A DNA stretch of 36,855 bases from Microbacterium sp. A20 (GCF_004794515.1 NZ_SSDF01000033.1:1-36855); one strand, 5' to 3'. Counted from the stretch's first letter, positions 25,250 through 34,420 are shown. Numbers and translations: made by a program. Notes: generated from the letters alone by a model not told the origin.

Positions 25250-25852
25250 TCAGCCGTCGAAGCGCACGCCGTAGATCTGCCCACCGGGCGCCGCCGGGAG
25301 CCGCGTCATCCCGAGCCGCTCGTAGAACGCGGCCGCTCCGGCGTTGTTCGGGTCGATCCCCAGGTGCAGGCCGCGCACCCCGCGGCGGGTGAGCTCGGCG
25401 AACAGGGTCTCCATGAGCCCACGCCCGAGCCCCTGCCCCTGCGTCTCCGGCAGCAGATCGATGTGGAGGTGCGCGGGGTACTCCGCGGCGTTCGGCTCGA
25501 TGCCGGGAGCGCGCTCGTACCCGTACTCGACCATGCGGTCCTCGCGGGTCGTGGGCTCCGCGGGCCGCGGGTAACGCTCCTGCAGCGTGGGCCACCACTC
25601 GTCCCGGAACCAGGCGTAGAACGCGTCGGTGTCATCCGTCGCCACGATGTAGCCGATCGTCCGCTCGTCGTCGCTCTCCACGACCCAGGCGAGGTCAGGG
25701 TGCCGTTCGGCATAGGGAACGGCGAACAGGTCGCCCCACAGCGAGTCGTCGGGGAGGATGCCGGTCGCATCGCCTCCCGCATCGGCGGTCTTCACGCAGA
25801 TGTCGTACAGCGCGGCACGATCGGTGGGGCGGTAGGGACGGATGCGCGACAC
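25250..25852 (-). CDS. GNAT family N-acetyltransferase
   Basis: A 200-residue GNAT protein. The N-terminus reads MSRIRPYRPTDRAALYDICV, typical of single-domain acetyltransferases. The acetyl-CoA-binding signature is HLHIDLLPETQGQGLGRGLM (Q/R-x-x-G-x-G/A form), followed by LHLGIDPNNAGAAAFYERLG. Substrate is unknown; the YDICVKTADAGG opening resembles proteins annotated as acting on small amines or glycosidase-linked GNATs. GTG 25852 has an AGAGGAG ribosome site. It is not linked to the daptide genes, being beyond the tRNA and transcribed towards it. Confidence 0.88.
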   Translation of the reverse strand: MSRIRPYRPTDRAALYDICVKTADAGGDATGILPDDSLWGDLFAVPYAERHPDLAWVVESDDERTIGYIVATDDTDAFYAWFRDEWWPTLQERYPRPAEPTTREDRMVEYGYERAPGIEPNAAEYPAHLHIDLLPETQGQGLGRGLMETLFAELTRRGVRGLHLGIDPNNAGAAAFYERLGMTRLPAAPGGQIYGVRFDG

Positions 25853-25901
25853 GAAGGCTCCTCTGACTGAACGGTCGGAATCAGCCTATCGGCGCGTCGA
25901 C

Positions 25902-26510
25902 CTAGGACTTCTTCCGCTGCACCCACGGCAGCAACCAGGCCGCCAGCACGAGTACCACGCCGGCGCCGACGAGGGCACCGCCGAGCGTGTCGGTGGCCCA
26001 GTGCACCGACAAGAAGGTGCGCGAGAGCGCCATCGCGAGCACCCACAGTGCACCGAGGATCGCCGTCCACACGCGCGGGAACAGCACCCAGATCACGAGG
26101 GCGATCGTCGCGGCATTCGCGGTGTGACCCGACGGGAAGGAGCCGTAGTCGCTCACCACCAGCATGTCCTCGGGCCGCGCTCTCCCGAAGAGCTGCTTCA
26201 GCAGCTGCACGGCGCCGGCGCTCGCGGCGAAGCACACGGCCGCGAACACCGCGCTACGCCACCGGCGCGCCAGCAGGAGAGCGAGGATCGCCAACAGCGG
26301 CACCCCGAGGATCGCCACCCAGCCCCCGCCGATCCAGTCCATGACCAACGCGAATTGCAGCAGCCAGTCGCCCCGGATACCCGCGACCATCTCGTTCCAC
26401 CAGTGGTCGAAGCCGGGCGTCTCGGGATAGACGAACACCACCACGGCACCGAGGGCCGTCGCGAGGGCGAGCAGGCCCACTCCCCACCACAGCAGCATCC
26501 GTCTGTCCAT
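25902..26510 (-). CDS. PAP2 superfamily membrane phosphatase
   Basis: A 202-residue protein with about six membrane segments and all three phosphatase motifs of the PAP2 family: KQLFGRARP, PSGHT (SFPSGHTANAATI), and SRTFLSVHWATD. Such enzymes dephosphorylate membrane lipids, for example undecaprenyl diphosphate or phosphatidic acid. ATG 26510; the MFS gene ends 32 bp upstream, so co-transcription is possible. The particular lipid substrate is not decidable from the motifs. Confidence 0.92.
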   Translation of the reverse strand: MDRRMLLWWGVGLLALATALGAVVVFVYPETPGFDHWWNEMVAGIRGDWLLQFALVMDWIGGGWVAILGVPLLAILALLLARRWRSAVFAAVCFAASAGAVQLLKQLFGRARPEDMLVVSDYGSFPSGHTANAATIALVIWVLFPRVWTAILGALWVLAMALSRTFLSVHWATDTLGGALVGAGVVLVLAAWLLPWVQRKKS

Positions 26511-26541
26511 CGTCCCATTCTGCGGGACGACGCGGCGCCGA

Positions 26542-27936
26542 TCAGGGATTGAGCATCCCTACGGTCCGCGGTCGCACGACGAACCAGAGCGAGAGGATGC
26601 CGATGACGGCGCAGCCCACCATGACCGAGGCCATGGTGGTCGCGGTGATCCCGGAGCCGTGGGAGAGCCATCCGACGACCGGGGAGATGAGCCCGGCGAC
26701 ACCGAAGTTCGTCGCGCCGATGATAGAGGCCGCGGTGCCGGCCGCCTTCCCGTGACGATCCAACGCGAGCACCTGCACATTGGGGAACGTGAAGCCGCAG
26801 GCGGTCATGAACACGAAGAGCGGGATGACCGTTCCCCAGAGCCCGAGCCCGAGCTGGTCTGTGACGATGATCGCGACGCCCGCGAGCAGCAGCACCCCGG
26901 TGGAGTACGCCATGACCCACTGCGGTCCGAAGCGCGCGGCCAGCCGAGACGCGGTCTGCACGCCGGCGACCACGCCGAGCGAGTTCACGGCGAACAATAG
27001 GCCGTACTCCTGCGCATCGAGCCCGTGCGTCTCCTGGAACAGGAAGGGCGATGCCGAGAGGTAGGAGAACAGGCCGGAGAAGGTCATGCCGCCGATCACC
27101 AGCACACCGATGAATACCCGGTCCGTGAGCACCGAGCGGTAGCGCTGCAGCATGGTCGCGCCCCCGCGGTCCTGCCGGCGGGCGACGGGCAGCGTCTCGG
27201 GGATGAACAGGATCGCCGAGAGGAGCATCACGATGCCGTACGCGGCGAGGACTACGAAGATCCCCCGCCAGGGCATGAGGGTGAGGAGCCACGAGCCGAT
27301 GAGCGGCGCGATGACGGGGGCGACACCCGACACCAGAGCGAGCCGCGAGAGCATCACGACCAGGCGGCGGCCGCCGAACAGGTCGCGCACGATGGCCATG
27401 GCCACGACGCCACCGGCCGCGGCCCCCACTCCCATGAGCACGCGCGCGGCGCTGAGCAGGGCGAGGTCCGGGGCGAAGGCGGCGCCGATGCTGGCGAGGA
27501 CGTGCAGCGCCGTGACCGCGATCAGCGGCACCCGGCGGCCGACCTTGTCGCTGAGCGGACCGACGACGAGCTGCCCGAGGGCGAAGCCGATCATCGTGCC
27601 GGTGAGGGTCAGCTGGATCGCGGCGGCCGTGGTCTGGAAGTCCTCTTCCAGCACCGGGAAGGCCGGGAGGTAGAGGTCGATCGTGAACGGGCCGAGCGCC
27701 GTGAGCGCGCCGAGCAGGATGATGTAGAGCGTCCGGCGACCGACGGGGATCGCGTCCCCCGGGTGCAGCATGATCGGGGCGGTCGCCGGGTTCGCACCGA
27801 GGGTGCGGATGGCGCCGGTGGCCGTGGAGGTGCGGATGCTGCCGGTGGCGGTGCGCTCGGGTTCTGCGGACGGAACGGCGTCCGACCCGTCGGGTCGCGA
27901 GGTGGGGATGGAGTCAGTGCGGGGAGCGTCGGACAC
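26542..27936 (-). CDS. MFS multidrug efflux transporter, Bcr/CflA type
   Basis: A 464-residue transporter with twelve predicted membrane segments after a hydrophilic tail of about 65 residues. The signature LSDKVGRRVPLIA (motif A) and the DHA1-type opening ALTALGPFTIDLYLPAFP place it with Bcr/CflA drug exporters; MPWRGIFVVLA is motif C-adjacent. GTG 27936 (VSDAPRTDS) was chosen for the AAGGA site in front of it; ATG 27999 would add 21 residues but has no clear ribosome site. The long N-terminal tail, with several Thr-rich IRT repeats, is unusual for the family. Confidence 0.9.
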   Translation of the reverse strand: MSDAPRTDSIPTSRPDGSDAVPSAEPERTATGSIRTSTATGAIRTLGANPATAPIMLHPGDAIPVGRRTLYIILLGALTALGPFTIDLYLPAFPVLEEDFQTTAAAIQLTLTGTMIGFALGQLVVGPLSDKVGRRVPLIAVTALHVLASIGAAFAPDLALLSAARVLMGVGAAAGGVVAMAIVRDLFGGRRLVVMLSRLALVSGVAPVIAPLIGSWLLTLMPWRGIFVVLAAYGIVMLLSAILFIPETLPVARRQDRGGATMLQRYRSVLTDRVFIGVLVIGGMTFSGLFSYLSASPFLFQETHGLDAQEYGLLFAVNSLGVVAGVQTASRLAARFGPQWVMAYSTGVLLLAGVAIIVTDQLGLGLWGTVIPLFVFMTACGFTFPNVQVLALDRHGKAAGTAASIIGATNFGVAGLISPVVGWLSHGSGITATTMASVMVGCAVIGILSLWFVVRPRTVGMLNP

Positions 27937-28037
27937 GACGTCCTTCCAGAGTTCGGGTGCGCGCGGTCGAATCGATTCGGCCTGAGGGGAAGCACCCATG
28001 TTACCGCCGCAGCGGCGTCGCCATCCCTCGCCTGGAT

Positions 28038-28075
28038 CGAGAACGCACCCCGACCGTGCCGGAGGTGCGTTCTCG
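28038..28075 (-). terminator. Hairpin after metB
   Basis: Perfect 12-bp arms, CGAGAACGCACC / GGTGCGTTCTCG, with a 14-nt loop between the metB stop and the MFS start. Confidence 0.7.
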
Positions 28076-28095
28076 GAGCCGCGTGATGCGGGAGC

Positions 28096-29250
28096 TCAGC
28101 GCGCGACGCGCTCCAGCCCCTGCTCGAGGTCGGCGATCAGGTCGCCGATGTCCTCGATCCCGACCGAGAGCCGCACGACGTTCTCGGGGACGGCGAGCTC
28201 GGTGCCGCGCACCGACGCGTGCGTCATGTCCGGCGGGTACCCGATGAGGGATTCCACACCGCCCAGCGACTCGGCCAGTTGGAACAGGGAGGTGCTCTCG
28301 GCGAAGGCCCGCGCGGCGTCGGCGCCCGCGGCGAGCCCGAGCGAGAGCATCCCTCCGAATCCGCTCATCTGCTTCGCGGCGATCTCGTGACCGGGGTGCG
28401 AGGCGAGTCCGGGGTAGTACACCTGCGCGAATTCGGGACGCGCCGCCGCCCACTCCGCGATCGCCTGCGCGTTCTCGGAGTGCTGCCGCATCCGCAGTGC
28501 GAGCGTCTTGATGCCGCGGGTGGTGAGCCAGGCGTCCAGGGGCGCGGACACCGCACCGACGGCGAACTGCTGGAACTTCACCTGGTCGAAGAAGCGGTCG
28601 TCGCCGAACACGACGGCGCCCCCGAGCACGTCGGAGTGTCCGCCGAGGTACTTCGTCGTGGAATGCACGACCAGGTCGGCCCCGAGTGCGAGCGGCTGCT
28701 GCAGCGCGGGCGAGGCGAACGTGTTGTCCACGACCACGATCGCGCCGGACTCGTGTGCGATCTCGGCGATCAGCGCGATGTCGACGACCTTCAGCAGGGG
28801 GTTGCTCGGCGTCTCCAGCCACACGATCTTGGTCTCGGGGCGGATCGCGGCGCGGAGCACATCCACGTCCGAGAGCTCGACCGTCGTCGTGTCGATGCCC
28901 CACGGTGCCAGCACCTTGGTGAGCAGTCGGTAGGTCCCGCCGTACACGTCGTTGCCGAGGAGCACGTGGTCGCCGGGCTTCAGGATGCCGCGCAGCAGCG
29001 CATCTTCGGCGGCAAGTCCCGAGGCGAATGAGAGGGCGCTCGCACCGCCTTCGAGCGCGGCGAGCTGCGTCTCGAGCGACGACCGCGTGGGGTTGCCGGC
29101 ACGGTTGTACTCGTAGCCCTCGCGGAACCCGCCGATGCCGTCCTGCACGTGCGTGGAGGACTGGTAGATCGGCGGGATGATCGCCCCCGTCGTCGGATCG
29201 GGAGCTTGTCCTGCATGGATGGCGCGGGTGGCGAAGGCGTGGTCGGACAT
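28096..29250 (-). CDS. metB: Cystathionine gamma-synthase / lyase
   Basis: A 384-residue Cys/Met-metabolism PLP enzyme. The PLP lysine is K200 in HSTTKYLGGHSDVLGG; other family blocks are YEYNRAGNPTR, ETPSNPLLKVVDI and SLGGVESLIGYP. It either makes cystathionine from O-acyl-homoserine and cysteine or splits it; sequence alone cannot separate these. It follows cystathionine beta-synthase by 71 nt on the same strand, which favours a transsulfuration role in which the neighbour makes cystathionine from homocysteine and serine and this enzyme cleaves it to cysteine. Confidence 0.95.
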   Translation of the reverse strand: MSDHAFATRAIHAGQAPDPTTGAIIPPIYQSSTHVQDGIGGFREGYEYNRAGNPTRSSLETQLAALEGGASALSFASGLAAEDALLRGILKPGDHVLLGNDVYGGTYRLLTKVLAPWGIDTTTVELSDVDVLRAAIRPETKIVWLETPSNPLLKVVDIALIAEIAHESGAIVVVDNTFASPALQQPLALGADLVVHSTTKYLGGHSDVLGGAVVFGDDRFFDQVKFQQFAVGAVSAPLDAWLTTRGIKTLALRMRQHSENAQAIAEWAAARPEFAQVYYPGLASHPGHEIAAKQMSGFGGMLSLGLAAGADAARAFAESTSLFQLAESLGGVESLIGYPPDMTHASVRGTELAVPENVVRLSVGIEDIGDLIADLEQGLERVAR

Positions 29251-29321
29251 GCCCTCAGCCTACGACCGCCCTCGCAACGGCGGCCTTCCCGTTACGCCCG
29301 GGGTCATCGGCCGCCCGACGC

Positions 29322-30698
29322 TCAGCGGGACAGGTACCCGAGCAGATCCTGGCGCGTCAGGACGGTGTGCGGCTTCCCGTCTTCCGTGACGAGCAGCGCA
29401 TCGGCGTCGGCGAGCGCCGTCTTCGCCTGGGCGACCGAGGCATGGATGCCGATGAGCGGAAGCCGCTCCCCCACATGTGCGCCGACGGCATCCGTCGCAC
29501 TCGCGTCGCCACGGAACAGCAGGTCGAGCAGTCCCTTCTCGTCGACCGTGCCGACAACCTCGCCCATCATGACGGGCGGTTCGGCGCTGAGGACGACCAG
29601 CTGCGAGACGTCGTACTGCGTCATCATCCTGATGGCCTCGAGCACCGTGTCCGTCGGGTGCGCGTGCACGAGGTCGGGAATCCCCTCCCCCTGGCGCGAC
29701 GGCCGTGCGGCGAGCACGTCGGCGACGGTCTCGCCCTCTTCCACGTCGCTGAATCCGTAGGACCGCATCCACCCGTCGTTGAAGATCTTGCCGAGGTAGC
29801 CGCGGCCACCGTCCGGAAGGAGCACGACCATGACGGCATCCGCGGGCAGATCCCGCGCCACGCGCAGCGCGCCGACGACGGCCATGCCGCTCGATCCGCC
29901 GACGAGGATCCCCTCCTCGCGCGCCAGCCGCCTCGTCATCGCGAACGAGTCCGCATCGCCCACGGCCACGATCTCGTGCGGGACGGTCGGGTCGTAGGCA
30001 CCGGGCCAGATGTCCTCCCCGACGCCTTCGACGAGGTAGGGGCGACCGGTGCCGCCGCTGTAGACGCTGCCCTCCGGGTCGACGCCGACGATGCGCACGC
30101 GGCCTTCCGACACCTCGCGGAGGTATCGTCCGGTGCCCGTGATCGTGCCGCCCGTACCGACTCCGGCCACGAAATGCGTGACCTTCCCCTCGGTGTCGCG
30201 CCAGATCTCCGGCCCGGTGGTCTCGTAGTGGCTGCGAGGGCCGTTCGGGTTCTCGTACTGGTTCGGCTTGAACGCGCCGGGGATCTCACGGGTGAGTCGG
30301 TCGCTGACGCTGTAGTACGACTCCGGGCTGTCCGGCGCAACCGAGGTCGGGGTCACGACGACTTCCGCCCCGTAGGCCCGCAGCACGTCGATCTTGTCCT
30401 CGCCCACCTTGTCGGGCAGCACGAACACGCACTTGTATCCGCGCTGTTGAGCGACCAGCGCGAGACCCACTCCGGTGTTGCCGCTGGTGGGTTCGACGAT
30501 CGTGCCACCGGGCTTCAGGTCGCCCGATGCCTCGGCGGCATCGATGATGCGCGCGGCGATGCGATCCTTCGACGACCCACCCGGGTTCAGGTATTCGAGC
30601 TTGACGAGCACCGTGCACGCGACGCCCTCGGTGACGCGCGTGAGCTTCACGAGGGGCGTGTCGCCGACGAGGTCGACGATCGAGTCTGCGTACTTCAT
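29322..30698 (-). CDS. cbs: Cystathionine beta-synthase
   Basis: A 458-residue PLP enzyme of the cysteine-synthase fold. The PLP lysine is K44 in LNPGGSSKDRIA; the substrate loop EPTSGNTGVGLA and the phosphate-binding GTGGTITGTG are intact. The last 125 residues form two CBS domains (from about residue 330), which distinguish it from cysteine synthase and suggest ligand regulation. The start ATG 30698 (MKYADSIVDL) was set by family length; the open frame continues upstream through unrelated sequence, and the ribosome site is weak. It pairs with metB downstream. Confidence 0.95.
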   Translation of the reverse strand: MKYADSIVDLVGDTPLVKLTRVTEGVACTVLVKLEYLNPGGSSKDRIAARIIDAAEASGDLKPGGTIVEPTSGNTGVGLALVAQQRGYKCVFVLPDKVGEDKIDVLRAYGAEVVVTPTSVAPDSPESYYSVSDRLTREIPGAFKPNQYENPNGPRSHYETTGPEIWRDTEGKVTHFVAGVGTGGTITGTGRYLREVSEGRVRIVGVDPEGSVYSGGTGRPYLVEGVGEDIWPGAYDPTVPHEIVAVGDADSFAMTRRLAREEGILVGGSSGMAVVGALRVARDLPADAVMVVLLPDGGRGYLGKIFNDGWMRSYGFSDVEEGETVADVLAARPSRQGEGIPDLVHAHPTDTVLEAIRMMTQYDVSQLVVLSAEPPVMMGEVVGTVDEKGLLDLLFRGDASATDAVGAHVGERLPLIGIHASVAQAKTALADADALLVTEDGKPHTVLTRQDLLGYLSR

Positions 30699-30717
30699 GA
30701 CTTCAGGGTAGACGCGC

Positions 30718-30760
30718 GGATGCCGCGGGCGGGGCTGTGTTTCACCCGCCCGCGGCATCC
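30718..30760 (-). terminator. Terminator of the sugar ABC operon
   Basis: A perfect 16-bp inverted repeat, GGATGCCGCGGGCGGG / CCCGCCCGCGGCATCC, with an 11-nt loop, sits between the last permease gene and cbs. Confidence 0.8.
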
Positions 30761-30793
30761 GTTCTCGTGGAAGGACCGGAGTCCTTCGATGCG

Positions 30794-31753
30794 TCAGCCC
30801 TTCGTCGATCCCGCCAGCAGCCCGCGGACGAAGTAGCGCTGCAGTGCGAAGAACACGATCAGCGGAACGATGATCGACACGAACGCGCCCGCCGTCAGCA
30901 GGTACCAGCCCTCGCCGCGACCCGTGATCTCGGCGAGCACCTTCGTGATCGGCGACGCGGCTCCGTCGGCGAACACGAGGGCCACGAGCAGATCGTTCCA
31001 GACCCAGAGGAACTGGAAGATCGCCACCGACGCGATCGCCGGCATCGTGAGCGGCAGCACCACCCGGAAGAAGATCTGTCCGCGCGAGGCTCCGTCGACG
31101 CGCGCGGCCTCGATGATCTCGCCGGGGATCTCCGACATGAAGTTGTGCAGCAGATAGATCGCGAGCGGCAGCGCGAACATCGTGTGGGCGAACCACACCT
31201 GCGCATAGCCGCCGGCGACATCGAGTCCCTCCGTCACCTGGACGCCGAACAGGTTGATCCCGCGGGAGAACGACGACAGGAGGGGGACGAGCGCCATCTG
31301 GATCGGTACGATCTGCAGCGCGAACACGAAGATGAACAGCGCGTTGCGGCCCTTGAAATCGATCCACGAGAACGCGTACGCCGCCATCGCCGCGATCATC
31401 AACGGGATGAGCGTGGCCGGGATGGTGATGACGATCGAGTTGAAGAAGGACTCCAGGATCGTCAGCTGGGTGGTGCCGGACTGCAGCACAGCCACGTAGT
31501 TGTCCAGCGTCAGCTGCGGGTTGGTGAAGACCGTCCACCACCCGGTGGTCTCGATCGCGTCCCGCTCGCGGAACGACGAGATGAAGAGCCCGAGCGTCGG
31601 AACGGTCCACATGACGGCGATGATGATCGCTGCGACACTCGCCCAGGGCCGGCTGAGGCGCTTGCGCGCGCGTCCGGCGGAAGCATCGAACCGGCCTGCG
31701 GTCGTGATGGCCCGCGTGCTGTCGCCGGTGTCTGTCTTCACGGTGTCGGTCAT
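30794..31753 (-). CDS. Sugar ABC transporter permease (MalG type)
   Basis: A 319-residue inner-membrane subunit with six membrane segments. The ATPase-contact EAA loop reads EAARVDGASRGQIFFRVVLPL. The first 45 residues are hydrophilic. ATG 31753 overlaps the stop of the MalF-type partner (ATGA). The neighbouring solute-binding protein and LacI regulator indicate an oligosaccharide importer. No ATP-binding subunit is encoded nearby, so it probably uses a shared MsiK-like ATPase from another locus, as is common in actinobacteria. Confidence 0.94.
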   Translation of the reverse strand: MTDTVKTDTGDSTRAITTAGRFDASAGRARKRLSRPWASVAAIIIAVMWTVPTLGLFISSFRERDAIETTGWWTVFTNPQLTLDNYVAVLQSGTTQLTILESFFNSIVITIPATLIPLMIAAMAAYAFSWIDFKGRNALFIFVFALQIVPIQMALVPLLSSFSRGINLFGVQVTEGLDVAGGYAQVWFAHTMFALPLAIYLLHNFMSEIPGEIIEAARVDGASRGQIFFRVVLPLTMPAIASVAIFQFLWVWNDLLVALVFADGAASPITKVLAEITGRGEGWYLLTAGAFVSIIVPLIVFFALQRYFVRGLLAGSTKG

Positions 31754-32889
31754 CGGATCTCCCGCTGCTTCTTGATCTGGCGTGCGTTGTAGATGACGAT
31801 CGGCAGCACCAGGATGAACAGGATGACGGACAGCGCAGCGCTGCGACCCGCCTCGAACTTCGAGAACTGGGTGTACATCTCGTTCGCCAGCACCGAGGTG
31901 CCGTAGTTTCCACCGGTCATCGTGCGGACGATGTCGAACACCTTCAGGGAGGCGATCGAGATCGTGGTCAGCACGACGATGAGCGCCGGACGGATCGAGG
32001 GGATCGTCACCGACTTGAAGCGCTCCCAGGCGTTGGCGCCGTCGAGCTCAGCCGCCTCGAGCAGTTCGGCCGGGACGCCCTTGATCGACGCCGAGAGCAC
32101 GACCATCGCGAAACCGGTCTGCACCCAGATCAGCACCACGATGAGCGCCAGGTTGTTCCACGGACCGTTCAACAGGAACTGCTGCGGCTCACCGCCGAAC
32201 CAGACCAGGATCTGGTTGAGCAGACCGATCTGCTCGAACTCCGGGCCGCGGTAGGCGTACACGAATCGCCAGATGATGCTGGCGCCCACGAACGAGATGG
32301 CCATCGGCATGAAGACCAGCAGTTTGTAGATCTTCTCGCCGCGCGTCCGGTCGATGAACACCGCATAAGCCAGGCCGATCATGGTGGAGAGCGTCGGGAC
32401 GAGCAGCACCCACACGATCGTGTTGATCACCGCGGTCACGCCGTCGGACTGCGTGAAGATCCAGAGGTAGTTGGAGAAGCCGACGAAGTCGCTGCCGGTC
32501 GAGTTCCAGAACGACGCGTACACGGTCTGGATCGACGGCAGGATGAGTCCGGCGAGGAGGAGCAGCATGGCCGGGGCCATGAAAGCCACGAGCTGGATCA
32601 GGTATCCCGCGCCGTCGCGGGACCGGTAGTCCAGGAAGAAGAACAGCGCGCCGACGGCGACCGCGACTCCCATCGCCCAGTAGTAGGAGTTGAAGAACCA
32701 CATCACCGCGAGCGGGATGAGCAGGCACATCGCGAGACGGATGCCGGTGTAGAGCGCGCCCTTGCGCGGCGCGATGTCGACGAGCAGCAGGATGATCACC
32801 ACGACCACCGCGAATGCGATGACCACGGCCACGGCCTGGAGGATCGGCGGGAGTGTCCCGATCCATTGGAAGAACACAGTCGCGTTCAT
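31750..32889 (-). CDS. Sugar ABC transporter permease (MalF type) with extended N-terminus
   Basis: A 379-residue permease. The core has six membrane segments with the EAA loop EAAELDGANAWERFKSVTIP. An extra N-terminal region of about 100 residues adds three further hydrophobic segments (ILQAVAVVIAFAVVVVIILL and two more up to VGALFFFLDYR), as seen in AglF-like alpha-glucoside systems. ATG 32889 has an AAGGGG ribosome site. It lies about 100 bp after the solute-binding gene, with a strong hairpin between them. Confidence 0.93.
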   Translation of the reverse strand: MNATVFFQWIGTLPPILQAVAVVIAFAVVVVIILLLVDIAPRKGALYTGIRLAMCLLIPLAVMWFFNSYYWAMGVAVAVGALFFFLDYRSRDGAGYLIQLVAFMAPAMLLLLAGLILPSIQTVYASFWNSTGSDFVGFSNYLWIFTQSDGVTAVINTIVWVLLVPTLSTMIGLAYAVFIDRTRGEKIYKLLVFMPMAISFVGASIIWRFVYAYRGPEFEQIGLLNQILVWFGGEPQQFLLNGPWNNLALIVVLIWVQTGFAMVVLSASIKGVPAELLEAAELDGANAWERFKSVTIPSIRPALIVVLTTISIASLKVFDIVRTMTGGNYGTSVLANEMYTQFSKFEAGRSAALSVILFILVLPIVIYNARQIKKQREIR

Positions 32890-32955
32890 GGAATCCCCTT
32901 CATGAGACGGAGCTGATCAGCGGTCGGCGCGGCGATGCGCTGACCGGGTGTGAGA

Positions 32956-32985
32956 AGGAGGGCCGCCCATCGGGGCGGCCCTCCT
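32956..32985 (-). terminator. Intra-operon hairpin between binding protein and permeases
   Basis: Perfect 13-bp arms, AGGAGGGCCGCCC / GGGCGGCCCTCCT, with a 4-nt loop, 8 nt after the solute-binding protein stop. It likely sets the higher level of binding protein relative to the permeases. Confidence 0.75.
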
Positions 32986-32992
32986 CATCCGA

Positions 32993-34309
32993 TCAGCTGG
33001 AAGGCCAGCCGGTCTCGATCTGGGTCAGCACCTCATCGGTGGAGGTCCCGTTGATCCAGGCGACCATGCCCTTCCAGAAGGTGCCGGATCCGACAGCACC
33101 CGGCATCTGGTCCGACCCGTCGAAGCGGAACGTCACCGAGTCGTCCTGGAGCAGCTTGATCGACTCCTGCAGGATCGGGTCCTCGACCACGTCGAGGTCG
33201 ACGCCCTTGTTGGCCGACGTCACGCCACCGAGGGCGAGACGGCTGTTGGCCCACTCGGGGCTGGACAGGTACTCGAGCACCTTCTGCGTCGCCTCGGAGT
33301 CGCTGAATGCACCCACGATCTCGCCACCACCGGTGATGAGGGTCTCATCCGGGTTCGGGCTCGGCGTCAGGAACGCCCAGACGTCGCCGTCCTCGGCGAA
33401 GTTCGTGCCCTCGGGGTAGAAGCCCGACAGGAACGAGGCCTGGTGGGTCAGCCCGCACTCGCCGCTGGCGACCTTCGCGGCCACGTCACCGAACGCGGTG
33501 GAGTTGATCGAGCGCACGTCACCGAAGCCGGCGTTGACGTACTCCGGGTTCAGCAGGATCTCACCCGTGGCGTCGAACGCCTCCTTGATCTGCGGGTCGG
33601 TGAAGGGGACCTCGTTCTTGACCCACTGGTCGTAGACGTCGGGGCCCGCGTTGCGGAGCACGAGGTCTTCGATCCAGTCGGTACCCGGCCACCCGGTCGC
33701 GACACCGGACTCGAAGCCGGCGCACCAGGGGGCGGCACCGCTCTTGTCCTTGATGGTCTGCGTCAGCGTCAGCAGCTCGTCCCAGCTGGTCGGCTCCTCG
33801 ACACCCCATTCAGCGAACTTGGTGGGCGAGTACCAGACCCAGCCCTTGACGCTCGCCATCAGCGGTGCGCCGTAGAACGTGCCGTCGTAGGTGCCGAAGT
33901 CGACCCAGCCCTGCGTCCAGTACTCCTCGGCGTTCTTCTTAACCGCTTCCGGAGCCGGCTTCAGCAGATCACGCGAGGCGTAGTCCGCGAACAGACCGGG
34001 CTGCGGGAAGATCGCGATGTCGGGCGGGTTGCCGCCCTGCGCGCGGGTGCCGAGCTGCGTCTCGAAGTCCTGGCTTCCCTCGTACTTGATCTCGATGTCG
34101 TTCTCCTTCTCGAAATCCGCCCAGGATTCCGCGAGGAGTTCGGCTTCGCCCTCGACGATCGTGCCGTAGATCGTGACGGTGTTGTCTCCGCCGCCACCTC
34201 CGCCGCCTCCGGAGGTCCCACCGGGAGCCCCGCATCCGGCGAGCGCGATGCCCGCGACCCCCAGCAGGGCGAGCGGCGCGTAACGCCGGGAACGCTGTGA
34301 CAGAGCCAT
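32993..34309 (-). CDS. Sugar ABC transporter substrate-binding lipoprotein
   Basis: A 438-residue binding protein of the cluster for oligosaccharides. A lipoprotein signal ends in LAGC with C26 as the lipidated Cys, followed by a Gly-rich tether (GGTSGGGGGGGGDN). The mature domain carries the VTIYGTIVEGEAELL opening and W-rich stretches that line the sugar cleft. ATG 34309 has GAGGAG upstream. It is the first gene of the importer operon and is transcribed divergently from the LacI regulator. The substrate is not readable; an alpha-glucoside or beta-glucoside is most probable from the regulator site and permease type. Confidence 0.95.
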   Translation of the reverse strand: MALSQRSRRYAPLALLGVAGIALAGCGAPGGTSGGGGGGGGDNTVTIYGTIVEGEAELLAESWADFEKENDIEIKYEGSQDFETQLGTRAQGGNPPDIAIFPQPGLFADYASRDLLKPAPEAVKKNAEEYWTQGWVDFGTYDGTFYGAPLMASVKGWVWYSPTKFAEWGVEEPTSWDELLTLTQTIKDKSGAAPWCAGFESGVATGWPGTDWIEDLVLRNAGPDVYDQWVKNEVPFTDPQIKEAFDATGEILLNPEYVNAGFGDVRSINSTAFGDVAAKVASGECGLTHQASFLSGFYPEGTNFAEDGDVWAFLTPSPNPDETLITGGGEIVGAFSDSEATQKVLEYLSSPEWANSRLALGGVTSANKGVDLDVVEDPILQESIKLLQDDSVTFRFDGSDQMPGAVGSGTFWKGMVAWINGTSTDEVLTQIETGWPSS

Positions 34310-34373
34310 GTGAATTCTCCTCTTCGAGTACAGGGTCCCGACCTGATTCGATGCCACCCCGCGGCATCGGTAG

Positions 34374-34385
34374 GGAACCGATTCC
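34374..34385 (-). promoter_or_regulatory. LacI-type operator at importer transcription start
   Basis: GGAACCGATTCC, a near-palindrome sharing the GGAACCG-TTCC pattern with the copy at 34498-34509. It sits 5 bp downstream of the candidate -10 of the importer promoter. Confidence 0.65.
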
Positions 34386-34390
34386 AGGCC

Positions 34391-34420
34391 AACCTACTGG
34401 CGATCGATATCCCGACACAA
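34391..34420 (-). promoter_or_regulatory. Candidate promoter of the sugar ABC operon
   Basis: Minus-strand -10 TAGGTT (34391-34396) and -35 TTGTGT (34415-34420) with an 18-bp spacer; the operator at 34374-34385 covers the start region. Confidence 0.5.

Noticed and set aside
24983..25870. Open frames running through tRNA-Ser and its duplicated tail
   Set aside because: The sequence is a tRNA with terminators; the repeated peptide segments merely reflect the 82-bp DNA repeat.
27025..28086. 353-residue plus-strand frame opposite the MFS gene
   Set aside because: Shadow rich in Glu/Arg/His; no motif or ribosome site.
29367..30836. 489-residue plus-strand frame opposite cbs
   Set aside because: Shadow of cystathionine beta-synthase.
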